Source: Eudoraea sp. (GTDB lineage Bacteria > Bacteroidota > Bacteroidia > Flavobacteriales > Flavobacteriaceae). From it: 48,451 nucleotides of DNA. The translations under genes and the position numbers were made by a program. Location: assembly GCA_024639765.1 (NCBI GenBank), contig JAHEHU010000013.1, forward strand, positions 1 to 48,451. The letters run 5' to 3'. The first letter of the stretch is position 1. Every line of letters begins with the position of its first letter. Below are positions 8,706 through 17,068 of the stretch, piece by piece. Under the pieces are notes generated by a model. It saw nothing but the letters and a program-made list of their open reading frames with translations. It ran no database searches and was not told the DNA's origin.

Positions 8706-9395
8706 TTATAAATACAATTTTATTTCACGCAGATCATCAATGATCTCCCCATGGTTATGAAGTGGGTCCTTATGCACATTAAGATGTAAGGTATGAAACC
8801 CAACAGCCCGCGCACCAAGGATATCTGCTTCCAGATTATCGCCTACCATAAGCGCATTTTGAGGAAGAACGCGTGTCCTTTCTAAAGCGAGGTGAAAAAT
8901 GATAGGATCGGGTTTCTTTACTCCGGCCATCTCCGAGTTGATTACATGGCCGAAATATTCCAGAATATTGGCATTTCGCAATTTTTTCTCTTGTATCTCT
9001 TCAAACCCGTTGGTAATGATATGCATCCGATACCTGGGTTTCAAATAGTCTAATATTTCCCTTGAATATGGCAACAGATGATCATAAGAAGATAAATGTT
9101 CAATATAGGCATCGGCCAGATCTGTAATAAGTAAATCTTCGATTGGATATCCTATTGTATCAAAGACTTTTCGTAACCTGAGATACCTCAGCGCTTCCTT
9201 TTTGATCTTATTTTCCCTATATAATTTCCAAAACGACAAATTGATGGGAACATACTCCCTGAGAAAATCAGCAAGCTCAACCTTTACATCATATTCAGAA
9301 AAGATCTTTTCAAAAGTAAGGGCAGAATTCTTCTCAAAATCCCAAAGGGTATGATCCAGATCAAAAAATACATCGGTCACGATCTCTTTATACAT
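8706..9395 (-). CDS. HAD-family YjjG-like nucleotidase
   Basis: A 229-residue HAD-superfamily phosphatase of the YjjG type, which dephosphorylates (d)UMP, dTMP and non-canonical pyrimidine monophosphates. The nucleophile motif FFDLDHTLWDF gives D12 and D14. Motif II is the ITNGFE block, motif III is KKPDPIIF, and motif IV is MVGDNLEADILGA. The helical cap between motifs I and II is of the YjjG kind. The short interval LDHTLWDF, with Trp after the catalytic DxDxT, is typical of this group. The start overlaps the stop of the upstream deacetylase-like gene by 8 bases. The exact substrate is inferred from the family only. Confidence 0.85.
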   Translation of the reverse strand: MYKEIVTDVFFDLDHTLWDFEKNSALTFEKIFSEYDVKVELADFLREYVPINLSFWKLYRENKIKKEALRYLRLRKVFDTIGYPIEDLLITDLADAYIEHLSSYDHLLPYSREILDYLKPRYRMHIITNGFEEIQEKKLRNANILEYFGHVINSEMAGVKKPDPIIFHLALERTRVLPQNALMVGDNLEADILGARAVGFHTLHLNVHKDPLHNHGEIIDDLREIKLYL

Positions 9396-10683
9396 GGTAA
9401 CGATCTACAATTTTATCATAAAGTTCAATCCAATTTATCTTTTGTTCTGCGCCTAACAGTTCATTTGAGAACACTGTCATAAAATGCCCGTTTACCTGTC
9501 GTACCTGCTCAAATAGCTGATCTAATTCTTTAAAAATCTCTTCTTCAGTATCATATTTCAACAACGCATAATCATGCACGGCAAAGGGATGGATCTTTAT
9601 TGGTTGTTGTATTTCCAAGGGAATATCATAAAAGTAAAACGAAGTACAGGTCCCGGCCTTAAAACCGGTCTCATGAGTGAAACCCATGCTAAGGTCATCT
9701 GTGAACTCAGCCGCAACCAGATTGCGATAGGTCTCTGGAATATCTACCCTATTGTAACGCAACCGAACATAATTCACGGCTTTGTTAATCACATTGGTAA
9801 GATTCTCTTTTTCCAGCTTAAGCAGTTCCATATTTGCGAACGAGCTATAAGATGCAGCCAGGGATACGGTATTGTAATCTGCTACCGATTTAATGAGGTG
9901 TTTAAAGGCGTTATTTTCGGTAGAGATATTTTTGTCATACCTGGAATACTGCGCATATTGAAAGAAAAAAATACTGGCTACCCTGTTTTTTTTATGAATG
10001 TCAATGAGTAGATCAAAATTGTCATAGGGATCCTTTTTTACTTTGCTTAACACAAGCAGGCGTTGCCATACTTTTCTGAATTTAAGATTTATAAGATCCA
10101 GAAACACGCCTACACCTCCCCGAAAAAGGCCCCGGTGGGCAAAACTATGAGAGACCGTGACATCTACTATAGAAGTAAATCGAACCGATTTTGGTATCTG
10201 TTTCAAGGTGGGGAAACGCTCTTTTAATACGTCTGCCAATTTTTTGGCCCAAAGATCCACCACAGGTTGTTGAAGAAAACCGTGCTGATGTGCAAGACTT
10301 TCCTTATAGGGAAATCTGCCAACCAGGTCTTTCACATGAGGTAAATATTCTTCATACCGGGATAAAAGATAAAAACTAGCAGCAAAAATATCATAGGGGA
10401 TATTACTGCGTTCTCCGGTTGGAAAAAAACAAGGCGTATCACCCCATTCACTCATAGTGATCTGAAGATCGTTTATGCCCTGTTCAAATAATAGTGAGTT
10501 ACTTCTTATAAAAAACTCATTCTGCAAAGGCTGCTTCGTATACGTGATCTTTGGGCCATTATGTTTAATGAAATCTTCAACTTTAGTGGTATACCCCACT
10601 TCTATCCCTAGTATCCTGTGAAAGATCTGCTTCATGATATAGGTAAAGCGTGGTGTTATCTTATGAGTATAGATCAACAACAT
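9388..10683 (-). CDS. Divergent polysaccharide deacetylase-family protein
   Basis: A 431-residue protein without a signal peptide. It resembles a flavobacterial family annotated as polysaccharide deacetylase with an extra N-terminal domain (my recollection: DUF7033). The conserved start MLLIYTHKITPR supports the ATG at 10683; M17 is a second candidate. The N-terminal region has FFPTGERSNIPYDIFAASFY and LLSRYEEYLPH. The C-terminal half has DIHKKNRVASIFFF, SLAASYSS, a DDLSMGF segment and HETGFKAGTCTSFYFYD, which correspond to NodB-barrel strands. The usual NodB TFDDG motif is replaced by SIVDVTVSHSF. Catalytic activity is therefore uncertain. It lies 2 bases downstream of radC and overlaps the YjjG-like gene. 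Confidence 0.65.
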   Translation of the reverse strand: MLLIYTHKITPRFTYIMKQIFHRILGIEVGYTTKVEDFIKHNGPKITYTKQPLQNEFFIRSNSLLFEQGINDLQITMSEWGDTPCFFPTGERSNIPYDIFAASFYLLSRYEEYLPHVKDLVGRFPYKESLAHQHGFLQQPVVDLWAKKLADVLKERFPTLKQIPKSVRFTSIVDVTVSHSFAHRGLFRGGVGVFLDLINLKFRKVWQRLLVLSKVKKDPYDNFDLLIDIHKKNRVASIFFFQYAQYSRYDKNISTENNAFKHLIKSVADYNTVSLAASYSSFANMELLKLEKENLTNVINKAVNYVRLRYNRVDIPETYRNLVAAEFTDDLSMGFTHETGFKAGTCTSFYFYDIPLEIQQPIKIHPFAVHDYALLKYDTEEEIFKELDQLFEQVRQVNGHFMTVFSNELLGAEQKINWIELYDKIVDRYHV

Positions 10684-10685
10684 CC

Positions 10686-11384
10686 TTATAAAATTTGATG
10701 GTCTGCAAAACTAAAGAAGGCCTTTTCCGTGATAATTAGATGATCTAAAACCTTTATATCCAGGGCATTAGCAGCTGTCTGTAGTTTTATTGTGATCTTT
10801 TTATCTGCTTCACTGGGTTTGAGAATACCCGAAGGATGGTTATGTGCCAGAATAAGCGCAATAGCGCCAAGTTCCAAGGCTTTCTTTAATACTATTCTGC
10901 TATCTACCAAGGTGCCGGTAATGCCTCCCTTACTCAATTGTGATGTATGAAGGATGGTATTGGCATTATTCAAATAAAGGATCCAGAACTCCTCGTGTTC
11001 TAATTCTCCCAGTATAGGCTGTAGCACCTCATAGGCATCTTCACTAGAGCTGATCTTAGTTAGTTTTATTTCCCGTTCCTCCCGTCTCCTCCTGCCTACC
11101 TCTAAAGCTGCGGCTATAGCAACTGCTTTGGCCTCACCTATTCCCTTAAATTGCATAAGCTGTCTCACAGAAATTTTTCCCAAGACACTGAGATTGTTAT
11201 TCGCACTTTTTAAGATCCTTTTGGCCAGGCTTACCGCACTTTCATCTCTGCTGCCCGAACCAATTAAAATAGCCAATAGTTCAGCATCAGAAAGTACACT
11301 CCTTCCCTTATGGAGTAATTTTTCACGTGGCTTATCGTCATCTGCCCACGACTTAATTGGAAAAGAAGCCCGCTTTTTTTGCAT
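10686..11384 (-). CDS. radC: RadC family protein (JAB/MPN domain, UPF0758)
   Basis: A 232-residue RadC-like protein, read from the ATG at 11384 (MQKKRASFPIKSW). Longer in-frame extensions exist but would run into the divergent gene. The N-terminal helix-hairpin-helix region contains KPREKLLHKGRS, LSDAELLAILIGSG and MQFKGIGEAKA. The C-terminal JAB/MPN domain carries the JAMM metal-binding motif HNHPSGILKPSEAD near residues 187-200, preceded by the conserved LYLNN block. Despite the historical name, the family has no proven repair role; its fold suggests a metal-dependent hydrolase. It is the first gene of a minus-strand run with the deacetylase-like and YjjG-like genes. Confidence 0.92.
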   Translation of the reverse strand: MQKKRASFPIKSWADDDKPREKLLHKGRSVLSDAELLAILIGSGSRDESAVSLAKRILKSANNNLSVLGKISVRQLMQFKGIGEAKAVAIAAALEVGRRRREEREIKLTKISSSEDAYEVLQPILGELEHEEFWILYLNNANTILHTSQLSKGGITGTLVDSRIVLKKALELGAIALILAHNHPSGILKPSEADKKITIKLQTAANALDIKVLDHLIITEKAFFSFADHQIL

Positions 11385-11449
11385 GTCTAAAGATAAACAA
11401 CTAATATTTTTAATGTACATTTCTTTAGTAAATTCAAAATAACTGATAC

Positions 11450-11893
11450 ATGAAATCACTTTTTGAAAAAGCCAACTATGAAGACATCCTTGCCAGGATA
11501 GACAGCTTAAATGATTCTAAGGTAGGGAAATGGGGTAAAATGAATGTTGGGCAGATGGTTTGGCATTGTCAGGTTCCCCTGAAAGTGGCCATTAAGAACA
11601 AACCCACCAAAAAAGCAGGAAATATTCTAATTAAATGGTTCTTTAAAAAATCCCTTTACAATGAAAAACCATGGCGAAAAAACTTGCCAACAACCTCCTT
11701 TGCAAGGGCTACGGAGGAAAAGAATTTTGAAGAAGAGCGTAAAATTCTACAAAAACTGGTGTCCGACTTTTATCTTTTAAAGGACAAGACAGATTGGAAC
11801 CCTCATCCCATTTTTGGTGAATTTACACCAGATCAGTGGGGTGCTATGCAATACAAACATTTGGATCATCACCTACGGCAGTTTGGGGTATAA
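11450..11893 (+). CDS. DUF1569 / DinB-like protein
   Basis: A 147-residue cytoplasmic protein of the DUF1569 kind, in the DinB four-helix-bundle superfamily. Typical features are the GKMNVGQMVWHC helix with a candidate metal-ligand histidine, the HPIFGEFTPDQWGAMQYKHL block and a terminal LDHHLRQFGV. The three histidine positions fit a DinB-type divalent-metal site. These proteins are thought to be metal-dependent thiol or glutathione-like transferases, but no substrate is known here. The gene stands alone between divergent radC and convergent mpl. Confidence 0.8.
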   Translation: MKSLFEKANYEDILARIDSLNDSKVGKWGKMNVGQMVWHCQVPLKVAIKNKPTKKAGNILIKWFFKKSLYNEKPWRKNLPTTSFARATEEKNFEEERKILQKLVSDFYLLKDKTDWNPHPIFGEFTPDQWGAMQYKHLDHHLRQFGV

Positions 11894-11907
11894 AGAAGAG
11901 AAGGAGG

Positions 11908-13266
11908 CTAAGCTCCTATGTGTTTCAGAAAAGCATTAAGATCTAGACCTCCGTAATCTCCCGAACTCATCAATAAAAAGACAGTATCCTCAACATCCTG
12001 CTCATACAGGAATTTCTTGAATTGTTGCGGATCTGTATAAACCTGTAGGTCTTCCCGATGAAAGGCATCCTTTATCTGAGTGGCCGTAAGTTCCTCTAAT
12101 TTTTTTATCGCTACAGATTTAGGCGAATAGAAAACACTGGCAACGTCTGCTGCCTGTAGAGTTTGCTCATACTGTGATAGGAAATCGGCATTCAGGCTGC
12201 TATACGTGTGTAATTCCAGACAGCCCACTAATTTTTTGGCAGGGAATTGTTCTTTCACTGCTGCCGTTGTAGCGGCTACCTTACTGGGAGAATGTGCAAA
12301 ATCTTTAAATAAAACAGATGATTTACTTTCTCCTAATTTTTCGAGGCGTTTGGAGGCGCCATTAAAAGAACCGATGGCCTGGTAAAAATCATCCTCATCT
12401 ATCCCCATCTGTTGACAGATCCATTTGGCCCCGGCAATATTACTGAGGTTGTGTTTTCCGAAAACATTAATAGGCAAAGGACCCTCCTGGGTTTCCAGAT
12501 AGGTTTGTCCATCTATAATTTGGTATTCCGGGGTATGATATGGAAACTTCCTGATGGTATTCTCTGTACTTTGTACCACCGCAGCTACTTCTTTATCTTC
12601 TTCGTTATAGGTAATACTACCCCCATTCACAATACTGTCTACAAAGAGCTTAAATTGTTCCAGATAGTTTTCAAAGGTGGGAAACACATTCATATGATCC
12701 CAGGCTATACCACTTAACAAGGCGATATTGGGTTTGTAAAGATGAAATTTGGGTCGTTTGTCTATGGGTGATGACAAGTACTCATCCCCTTCCAGAACAA
12801 TAAAGTCATTTTCTTCCGTAAGATGCACCATGCGGTTAAAGCCATCTAATTGAGCACCCACCATGAAATCAACTTTTTTTCCATGATATTTGAGAACATG
12901 TAAGATCATAGAAGTTATGGTTGTTTTTCCATGGCTCCCCCCAATAACTACACGGGTCTTATTTTTTGATTGTTCATAGAGAAATTCCGGGTACGAATAG
13001 ATCTTTAATCCTAATTCCTGGGCTTTTAGCAATTCCGGATTGTCTTTTTTTGCGTGCATCCCTAGAATGACCGCATCTAAGCCTGTATTTAATTTTTCCG
13101 GATACCAACCAAAGGTTTTCGGTAATAGACCTTGTTCCTGTAATCTGGTCCTGGAAGGTTCATAGATCACATCATCACTTCCGGTGATTTGATACCCTTT
13201 ATCATGAAGTGCCAAGGCCAGATTATGCATCGCACTGCCCCCTATGGCTATAAAATGAATTTGCAT
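11908..13266 (-). CDS. mpl: UDP-N-acetylmuramate:L-alanyl-gamma-D-glutamyl-meso-diaminopimelate ligase (Mpl)
   Basis: A 452-residue Mur ligase that recycles murein tripeptide by joining it to UDP-MurNAc with ATP in the cytoplasm. The N-terminus has the Rossmann-like IHFIAIGGSAMHNLA. The ATP-binding P-loop GGSHGKTT is at residues 109-116. The central domain has EGDEYLSSPIDKRPKF and WDHMNVFPTFENY, and the C-terminal domain has KDFAHSPSKV. The DEY and central region match Mpl rather than MurC, which would be expected in the dcw cluster together with murD and murG. Length is typical. It has its own strong promoter, and its 3' end converges on the DUF1569 gene with 14 bases between. Confidence 0.9.
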   Translation of the reverse strand: MQIHFIAIGGSAMHNLALALHDKGYQITGSDDVIYEPSRTRLQEQGLLPKTFGWYPEKLNTGLDAVILGMHAKKDNPELLKAQELGLKIYSYPEFLYEQSKNKTRVVIGGSHGKTTITSMILHVLKYHGKKVDFMVGAQLDGFNRMVHLTEENDFIVLEGDEYLSSPIDKRPKFHLYKPNIALLSGIAWDHMNVFPTFENYLEQFKLFVDSIVNGGSITYNEEDKEVAAVVQSTENTIRKFPYHTPEYQIIDGQTYLETQEGPLPINVFGKHNLSNIAGAKWICQQMGIDEDDFYQAIGSFNGASKRLEKLGESKSSVLFKDFAHSPSKVAATTAAVKEQFPAKKLVGCLELHTYSSLNADFLSQYEQTLQAADVASVFYSPKSVAIKKLEELTATQIKDAFHREDLQVYTDPQQFKKFLYEQDVEDTVFLLMSSGDYGGLDLNAFLKHIGA

Positions 13267-13285
13267 TCCCGTAAGATATTTGTAT

Positions 13286-13316
13286 CAAAGATAGGCATTG
13301 AAAAGTGTACCCCAAA
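13286..13316 (-). promoter_or_regulatory. Consensus Bacteroidota promoter for mpl
   Basis: On the minus strand TTTG (13313-13316), a 19-base spacer and TATCTTTG (13286-13293) match the TTTG-N19-TAnnTTTG consensus exactly. The predicted transcript starts about 13-15 bases before the mpl ATG at 13266. This is the best promoter in the window. Confidence 0.8.
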
Positions 13317-13370
13317 TCATTGATTCCTTTGGAAACTTTCTATCTTAGTATACCTTATTTGTTTTGCACT

Positions 13371-14201
13371 GTGGATCAGAAAATCAATATTCATGAAACC
13401 GCCTTTGTTACGGCAGCCTTCAGGGCAGGAGACACTACTCTCAGCATGGACAGATTTGCACATCTATGGGCCGATCCAATTATTACCAAACATGCCATGA
13501 GGTACAGTAATTCAGTGTCTGCCTACGAAGGCTATGCTCATTGTTTGCGCAACCGGTATTTTTATGACACCCTCAAGGAATTAATCAGCAAAGAGAACAT
13601 AGAAGTACTTATTAATTTTGGCTGTGGTTTCAGTATGTATCCTTTTTTTCTGGACGCCTCGCTGCATTACATAGAAATAGACACGGTAGATGTAATTGCC
13701 TACAAAAAGGAAAAAACCGAAGCCTGGCAAAAAGAAGGATTACTACCGGAAAGAAAAATTACATTTCTTGAAGCCAATTTTAATGCAGTCTCACTCCAGG
13801 ATCTTTATAAAAAACTGGCGGTCATAAAAGCAGCTCAGCGTTCTTTTATTTTACTTGAGGGTGTTTTGTTCTTCCTAGGCAAGAGCGATACCAACAGGCT
13901 TTTCCATCTTTTTAACCAACTGCAGGGACCTGAAGAATTCCTGGCGAGTGTTTCCTTCCAACCGCAGTTAGAAAAACAGGCCGTATTCAAAAAATTGATC
14001 GATTTTGTCGAAGGAAATCTGGAAAAGAATCAGCAATTTGTTTATCAAACAGTGCCCGATTCTTTTTATAAAGATATTTCAACCTATACCCTGGTAGATC
14101 ATCAGGATAGCTTTAGCCTTTCTGAACAATATAAGCCAGAAAAAAAATTACCCTTTGAGGAAATTCTGAACGAACATATGTATCTATTAAGAAAAAATTG
14201 A
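13371..14201 (+). CDS. Leucine carboxyl methyltransferase-like SAM methyltransferase
   Basis: A class I SAM-dependent methyltransferase of about 276 residues that resembles the PPM1/TcmP/LCM group of O-methyltransferases. Evidence: an INIHETAFVTAAFRA start, AHLWADP, then motif I as LINFGCGFSMYPFFL, the acidic pair in YIEIDTVDV, and a FILLEGVLFFLG block that matches the LCM-family post-motif. The start is uncertain. No ATG precedes the conserved N-terminus, so I use GTG at 13371. A GTG at 13305 adds 22 residues but lies beside the divergent mpl promoter. A TTTG (13328-13331) and TACCTTAT (13351-13358), 19 bases apart, could be its promoter. It is followed 9 bases later by a cupin gene. The substrate is unknown. 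Confidence 0.72.
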   Translation: MDQKINIHETAFVTAAFRAGDTTLSMDRFAHLWADPIITKHAMRYSNSVSAYEGYAHCLRNRYFYDTLKELISKENIEVLINFGCGFSMYPFFLDASLHYIEIDTVDVIAYKKEKTEAWQKEGLLPERKITFLEANFNAVSLQDLYKKLAVIKAAQRSFILLEGVLFFLGKSDTNRLFHLFNQLQGPEEFLASVSFQPQLEKQAVFKKLIDFVEGNLEKNQQFVYQTVPDSFYKDISTYTLVDHQDSFSLSEQYKPEKKLPFEEILNEHMYLLRKN

Positions 14202-14210
14202 AAATACGTT

Positions 14211-14528
14211 ATGAACATACACTTGTCAGAAGTAGAACCTAAAGAGATTATGCCCGGATACCATGGTAAGTTGGTCCATGGAGAAACCATGACTTTGGCA
14301 TTCTGGGATGTTGAAGAGGGGGCTGCAGTACCGGAACACTTTCATGTGAATGAGCAGATCATGCATGTTCTGGAAGGCAGTTTCCAGTTCACCGTGGCGG
14401 GTAAAACTAAGGTGTACGAACCGGGAGAATTGGTCATCATTCCCTCTAATACTCCCCATAGCGGAAAGGCATTAACGGCTTGCAAACTAATGGATGTTTT
14501 TAGTCCCGTTAGAGACGCTTACAAATAG
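14211..14528 (+). CDS. Small cupin domain protein
   Basis: A 105-residue single-domain cupin (beta-barrel). Cupin motif 1 is seen in PEHFHVNEQIMHVLEG, giving candidate metal ligands His, His and Glu. Motif 2 is in PGELVIIPSNTPHSG with the final His. Such small cupins act as dioxygenases, isomerases or ligand-binding proteins, and the exact reaction cannot be read from sequence. It lies between a methyltransferase (9 bases upstream) and an SDR (7 bases downstream), so the three form an operon that may modify one small molecule. Confidence 0.85.
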   Translation: MNIHLSEVEPKEIMPGYHGKLVHGETMTLAFWDVEEGAAVPEHFHVNEQIMHVLEGSFQFTVAGKTKVYEPGELVIIPSNTPHSGKALTACKLMDVFSPVRDAYK

Positions 14529-14535
14529 AATATAA

Positions 14536-15324
14536 ATGATAATAACACTCAAAGGAAAAAATGCCCTCGTAGGAGGCAGTAGCAGGGGTATAGGCCTTGC
14601 CATTGCTCAACAACTTGCTGAAAGTGGCGCAAGTGTCACCATCATGGCCCGCAGTAAGGAGAAGTTAGAAAAGATCGTGAGCGAACTGCCCACACATTCT
14701 GCTGATCAGGTTCATCAGTTTTTGGTGATCGATTACACAAATTTGGAGTCCTTCAAAAAGATCATTGAAGCCTATTTTACTACACATACAATAGACATTC
14801 TTGTAAACAATACCCAGGGACCAAAGGCAGGAACTCCCATGGAAAAAGAAATTACAGATTATCAGGAGGCCTTTGATGTCTTATTCAAATCCGTAGTGTT
14901 TACCACTCAGTTGGCCTTAGATCACATGAAATCAAAACAATGGGGACGCGTTATAAACGTAGCTTCTGTTTCTGTAAAGGAACCGCTTTCCTACCTGGTG
15001 CTGTCTAATACTATTAGAGCGGCAGTCGTTGCATGGGCCAAAAGCCTTGCTACTGAGGTGGGAGCCTTTAATATTACCGTGAATAATATCTTAACAGGAT
15101 ATTTTGATACGGAACGACTTTCTGAGCTCAACCAGAAAAAAGCAGAACAACAAAACATACCCATCTCAGAAGTGAAAGAACATATGAAGGAACAGGTGCC
15201 GCTTAAAAGGCTGGGGGCACCACCGGAATACGGATATTTAGTAGCATTTCTGGCTTCTGAGCATGCCTCATATATTACCGGCACTAATATTCCAATTGAC
15301 GGGGGTTTATTGAGATCTATTTAA
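14536..15324 (+). CDS. SDR-family protein lacking the usual catalytic lysine
   Basis: A 262-residue short-chain dehydrogenase/reductase fold protein. The cofactor-binding turn is GGSSRGIG near residues 13-20 rather than TGxxxGIG, and the NNAG motif is NNTQG. The active-site segment reads INVASVSVKEPLSY-LVLSNTIRA: the Tyr is kept but the residue four places on is Ser, not Lys. The C-terminus PLKRLGAPPEYGYLVAFLAS followed by GTNIPIDGG is classical. A subgroup of SDRs carries this LSN-x-R variant, so it may use a different proton relay or have lost oxidoreductase activity. It is the last gene of the methyltransferase-cupin-SDR operon. Confidence 0.85.
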   Translation: MIITLKGKNALVGGSSRGIGLAIAQQLAESGASVTIMARSKEKLEKIVSELPTHSADQVHQFLVIDYTNLESFKKIIEAYFTTHTIDILVNNTQGPKAGTPMEKEITDYQEAFDVLFKSVVFTTQLALDHMKSKQWGRVINVASVSVKEPLSYLVLSNTIRAAVVAWAKSLATEVGAFNITVNNILTGYFDTERLSELNQKKAEQQNIPISEVKEHMKEQVPLKRLGAPPEYGYLVAFLASEHASYITGTNIPIDGGLLRSI

Positions 15325-15366
15325 TAGGATCTCAACCATTTTTATTGGTGCTGCCTATATAGCTTC

Positions 15367-15885
15367 TTATTTTTTCGGAGGATATTTCAGCATGACCTTT
15401 GTCACGAGATCGATCAATATCTTCTCCCTTGTAGCCGGAGAAGCATTCTCCCTGTAATTACTGGAGGATATTGCCTGCCAAAATAATGCATCTTTTTGCG
15501 TATCGATAAAATCGAAAATGATCTCGCGTTCCCTGTTAGAAGATCCAATAGGCAAACCAACGGTTACGCCACCACCTACATTTCTACCACCGCCCCCTAC
15601 TCCGATTCCTACTGAGTTATTTGGAGGCAGTTGAAATTCCCTGGATTCTACATTGATGAGAAAATCTGGTTCTTCTGAAAATTGAATACCTTTTAATTGC
15701 AAGACAGAATCTAACGCTCTTAATAATCGTCTTGTGTCTAACTCACTCAGACCTGTTTGCATATCCGCATAATAATTATAGGTCATATAATTTGAAAAAT
15801 CGGCATTCTTATCATAATCATAGTCTACCCGCAAACCACTGCAGGAGACACATAGAAGACATAAAAATAAAAGCCAATTTCTCAT
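15367..15885 (-). CDS. DUF4136 lipoprotein
   Basis: A 172-residue lipoprotein with signal peptide and lipobox VSC (Cys15), read from the ATG at 15885; two further codons upstream begin with TTG. The mature domain fits DUF4136: VDYDYDKNADFSNYMTYNY at the start, LLRALDSVLQLKGI in the middle, a glycine-rich loop (VGIGVGGGGRNVGGG), and ALFWQAISS near the end. DUF4136 proteins are envelope lipoproteins of unknown function. It is separated from the upstream obg gene by about 110 bases and is probably transcribed on its own. It converges on the SDR gene with 42 bases between. Confidence 0.85.
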   Translation of the reverse strand: MRNWLLFLCLLCVSCSGLRVDYDYDKNADFSNYMTYNYYADMQTGLSELDTRRLLRALDSVLQLKGIQFSEEPDFLINVESREFQLPPNNSVGIGVGGGGRNVGGGVTVGLPIGSSNREREIIFDFIDTQKDALFWQAISSSNYRENASPATREKILIDLVTKVMLKYPPKK

Positions 15886-15996
15886 TATCAAAGCTCCCGG
15901 ATTTTACGTACTACTTCTTTTATTATCGGAAAGTCAGCACTACTCCATGTACTCTAAAATACGGAAAAATGAGATTTTAAGGGAGGGAAACGAACT

Positions 15997-16998
15997 TTAA
16001 TCGTTTAAAAGGGACCACAATCTATCCTTGAGATCCTGTAATCCGTATTGAGAAACAGAAGAAATAAAGAGGAAAGGAACATCTCCGAGATCTTTTTTCA
16101 CTTCTATACGCATTTCATCCATTAATTCCTCATCCAGCATATCTGCTTTTGAAATTGCTACAAGCCTGTTCTTATCTAACAATTCCGGATTGTATTTACG
16201 AAGTTCATTCAGCAAGATCTCATATTCCTGAGAAACATCTGCACTATCTGCAGGGATAAGGAACAATAGAATTGAATTTCGCTCAATATGACGCAGGAAA
16301 TAGTGACCAAGTCCTTTGCCTTCGGCTGCCCCTTCAATGATCCCGGGTATGTCTGCTATCACAAAACTTTTAAAATCCCGGTACTTTACTATTCCAAGGT
16401 TGGGTTTTAAGGTTGTAAATGCATAGTCTGCTATTTTTGGTTTAGCAGAGGTAAGGACTGAAAGTAAGGTAGATTTTCCTGCATTTGGAAACCCTACCAG
16501 ACCCACATCGGCAAGTACCTTGAGCTCCAAAGTAAGGTCTTGATCCGCTCCCGGTATCCCCGGTTGCGCATAACGAGGTGTTTGATTCGTTGCTGTTTTA
16601 AAGTGCCAGTTCCCCCTGCCGCCTTTTCCTCCTTCAAGTGCTATTTTCTCCTGCCCGTGTTCTGTGATCTCAAAAAGCACTTTCCCTGTTTCTAAATCCT
16701 TTACTACGGTCCCAAGCGGCACATCCAGATAGATGTCTGATCCATCGGCACCGGTACTCCTGTTCTTACTTCCATGTTCCCCATGACCCGCCTTAAAATG
16801 CCTTTTGAATTTAAAACTCAGCAGTGTCCAAAGACTTTCATTTCCTCTTAAGATAATATGACCTCCTCTGCCGCCATCTCCACCATCGGGACCTCCCTTG
16901 GGGACGTACTTTTCACGATGAAGGTGGGCAGAGCCCTTCCCTCCATTGCCAGAAGCAACCGATATCTTCACATAATCTACGAAATTGCCTTCTGTCAT
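15997..16998 (-). CDS. obg: GTPase Obg/CgtA
   Basis: A 333-residue Obg GTPase, which binds the 50S ribosomal subunit and links ribosome assembly to growth state. The N-terminal glycine-rich Obg fold covers residues 1-158 ([35 protein letters not shown]). The G domain follows, with G1 GFPNAGKST at 169-177, the ADIPG switch II motif near 215-219, and SKAD and SSVSQYG as G4/G5. The C-terminal Obg extension found in Firmicutes is absent, as is usual in Bacteroidota. It lies 70 bases after the hpt-adk fusion on the same strand and is likely co-transcribed with it. Confidence 0.96.
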   Translation of the reverse strand: MTEGNFVDYVKISVASGNGGKGSAHLHREKYVPKGGPDGGDGGRGGHIILRGNESLWTLLSFKFKRHFKAGHGEHGSKNRSTGADGSDIYLDVPLGTVVKDLETGKVLFEITEHGQEKIALEGGKGGRGNWHFKTATNQTPRYAQPGIPGADQDLTLELKVLADVGLVGFPNAGKSTLLSVLTSAKPKIADYAFTTLKPNLGIVKYRDFKSFVIADIPGIIEGAAEGKGLGHYFLRHIERNSILLFLIPADSADVSQEYEILLNELRKYNPELLDKNRLVAISKADMLDEELMDEMRIEVKKDLGDVPFLFISSVSQYGLQDLKDRLWSLLND

Positions 16999-17068
16999 TG
17001 GTTCGTAATATTCGTTCGCCAGCTACCTTATTAATGCTCTTGGAAGGATATGGAATTATGAACTGTTG

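Noticed and set aside
11128-11442. 104-codon open frame on the plus strand opposite radC
   Set aside because: It lies wholly antisense to a strongly recognised gene, lacks any family features and shows no promoter; a shadow of the radC frame.
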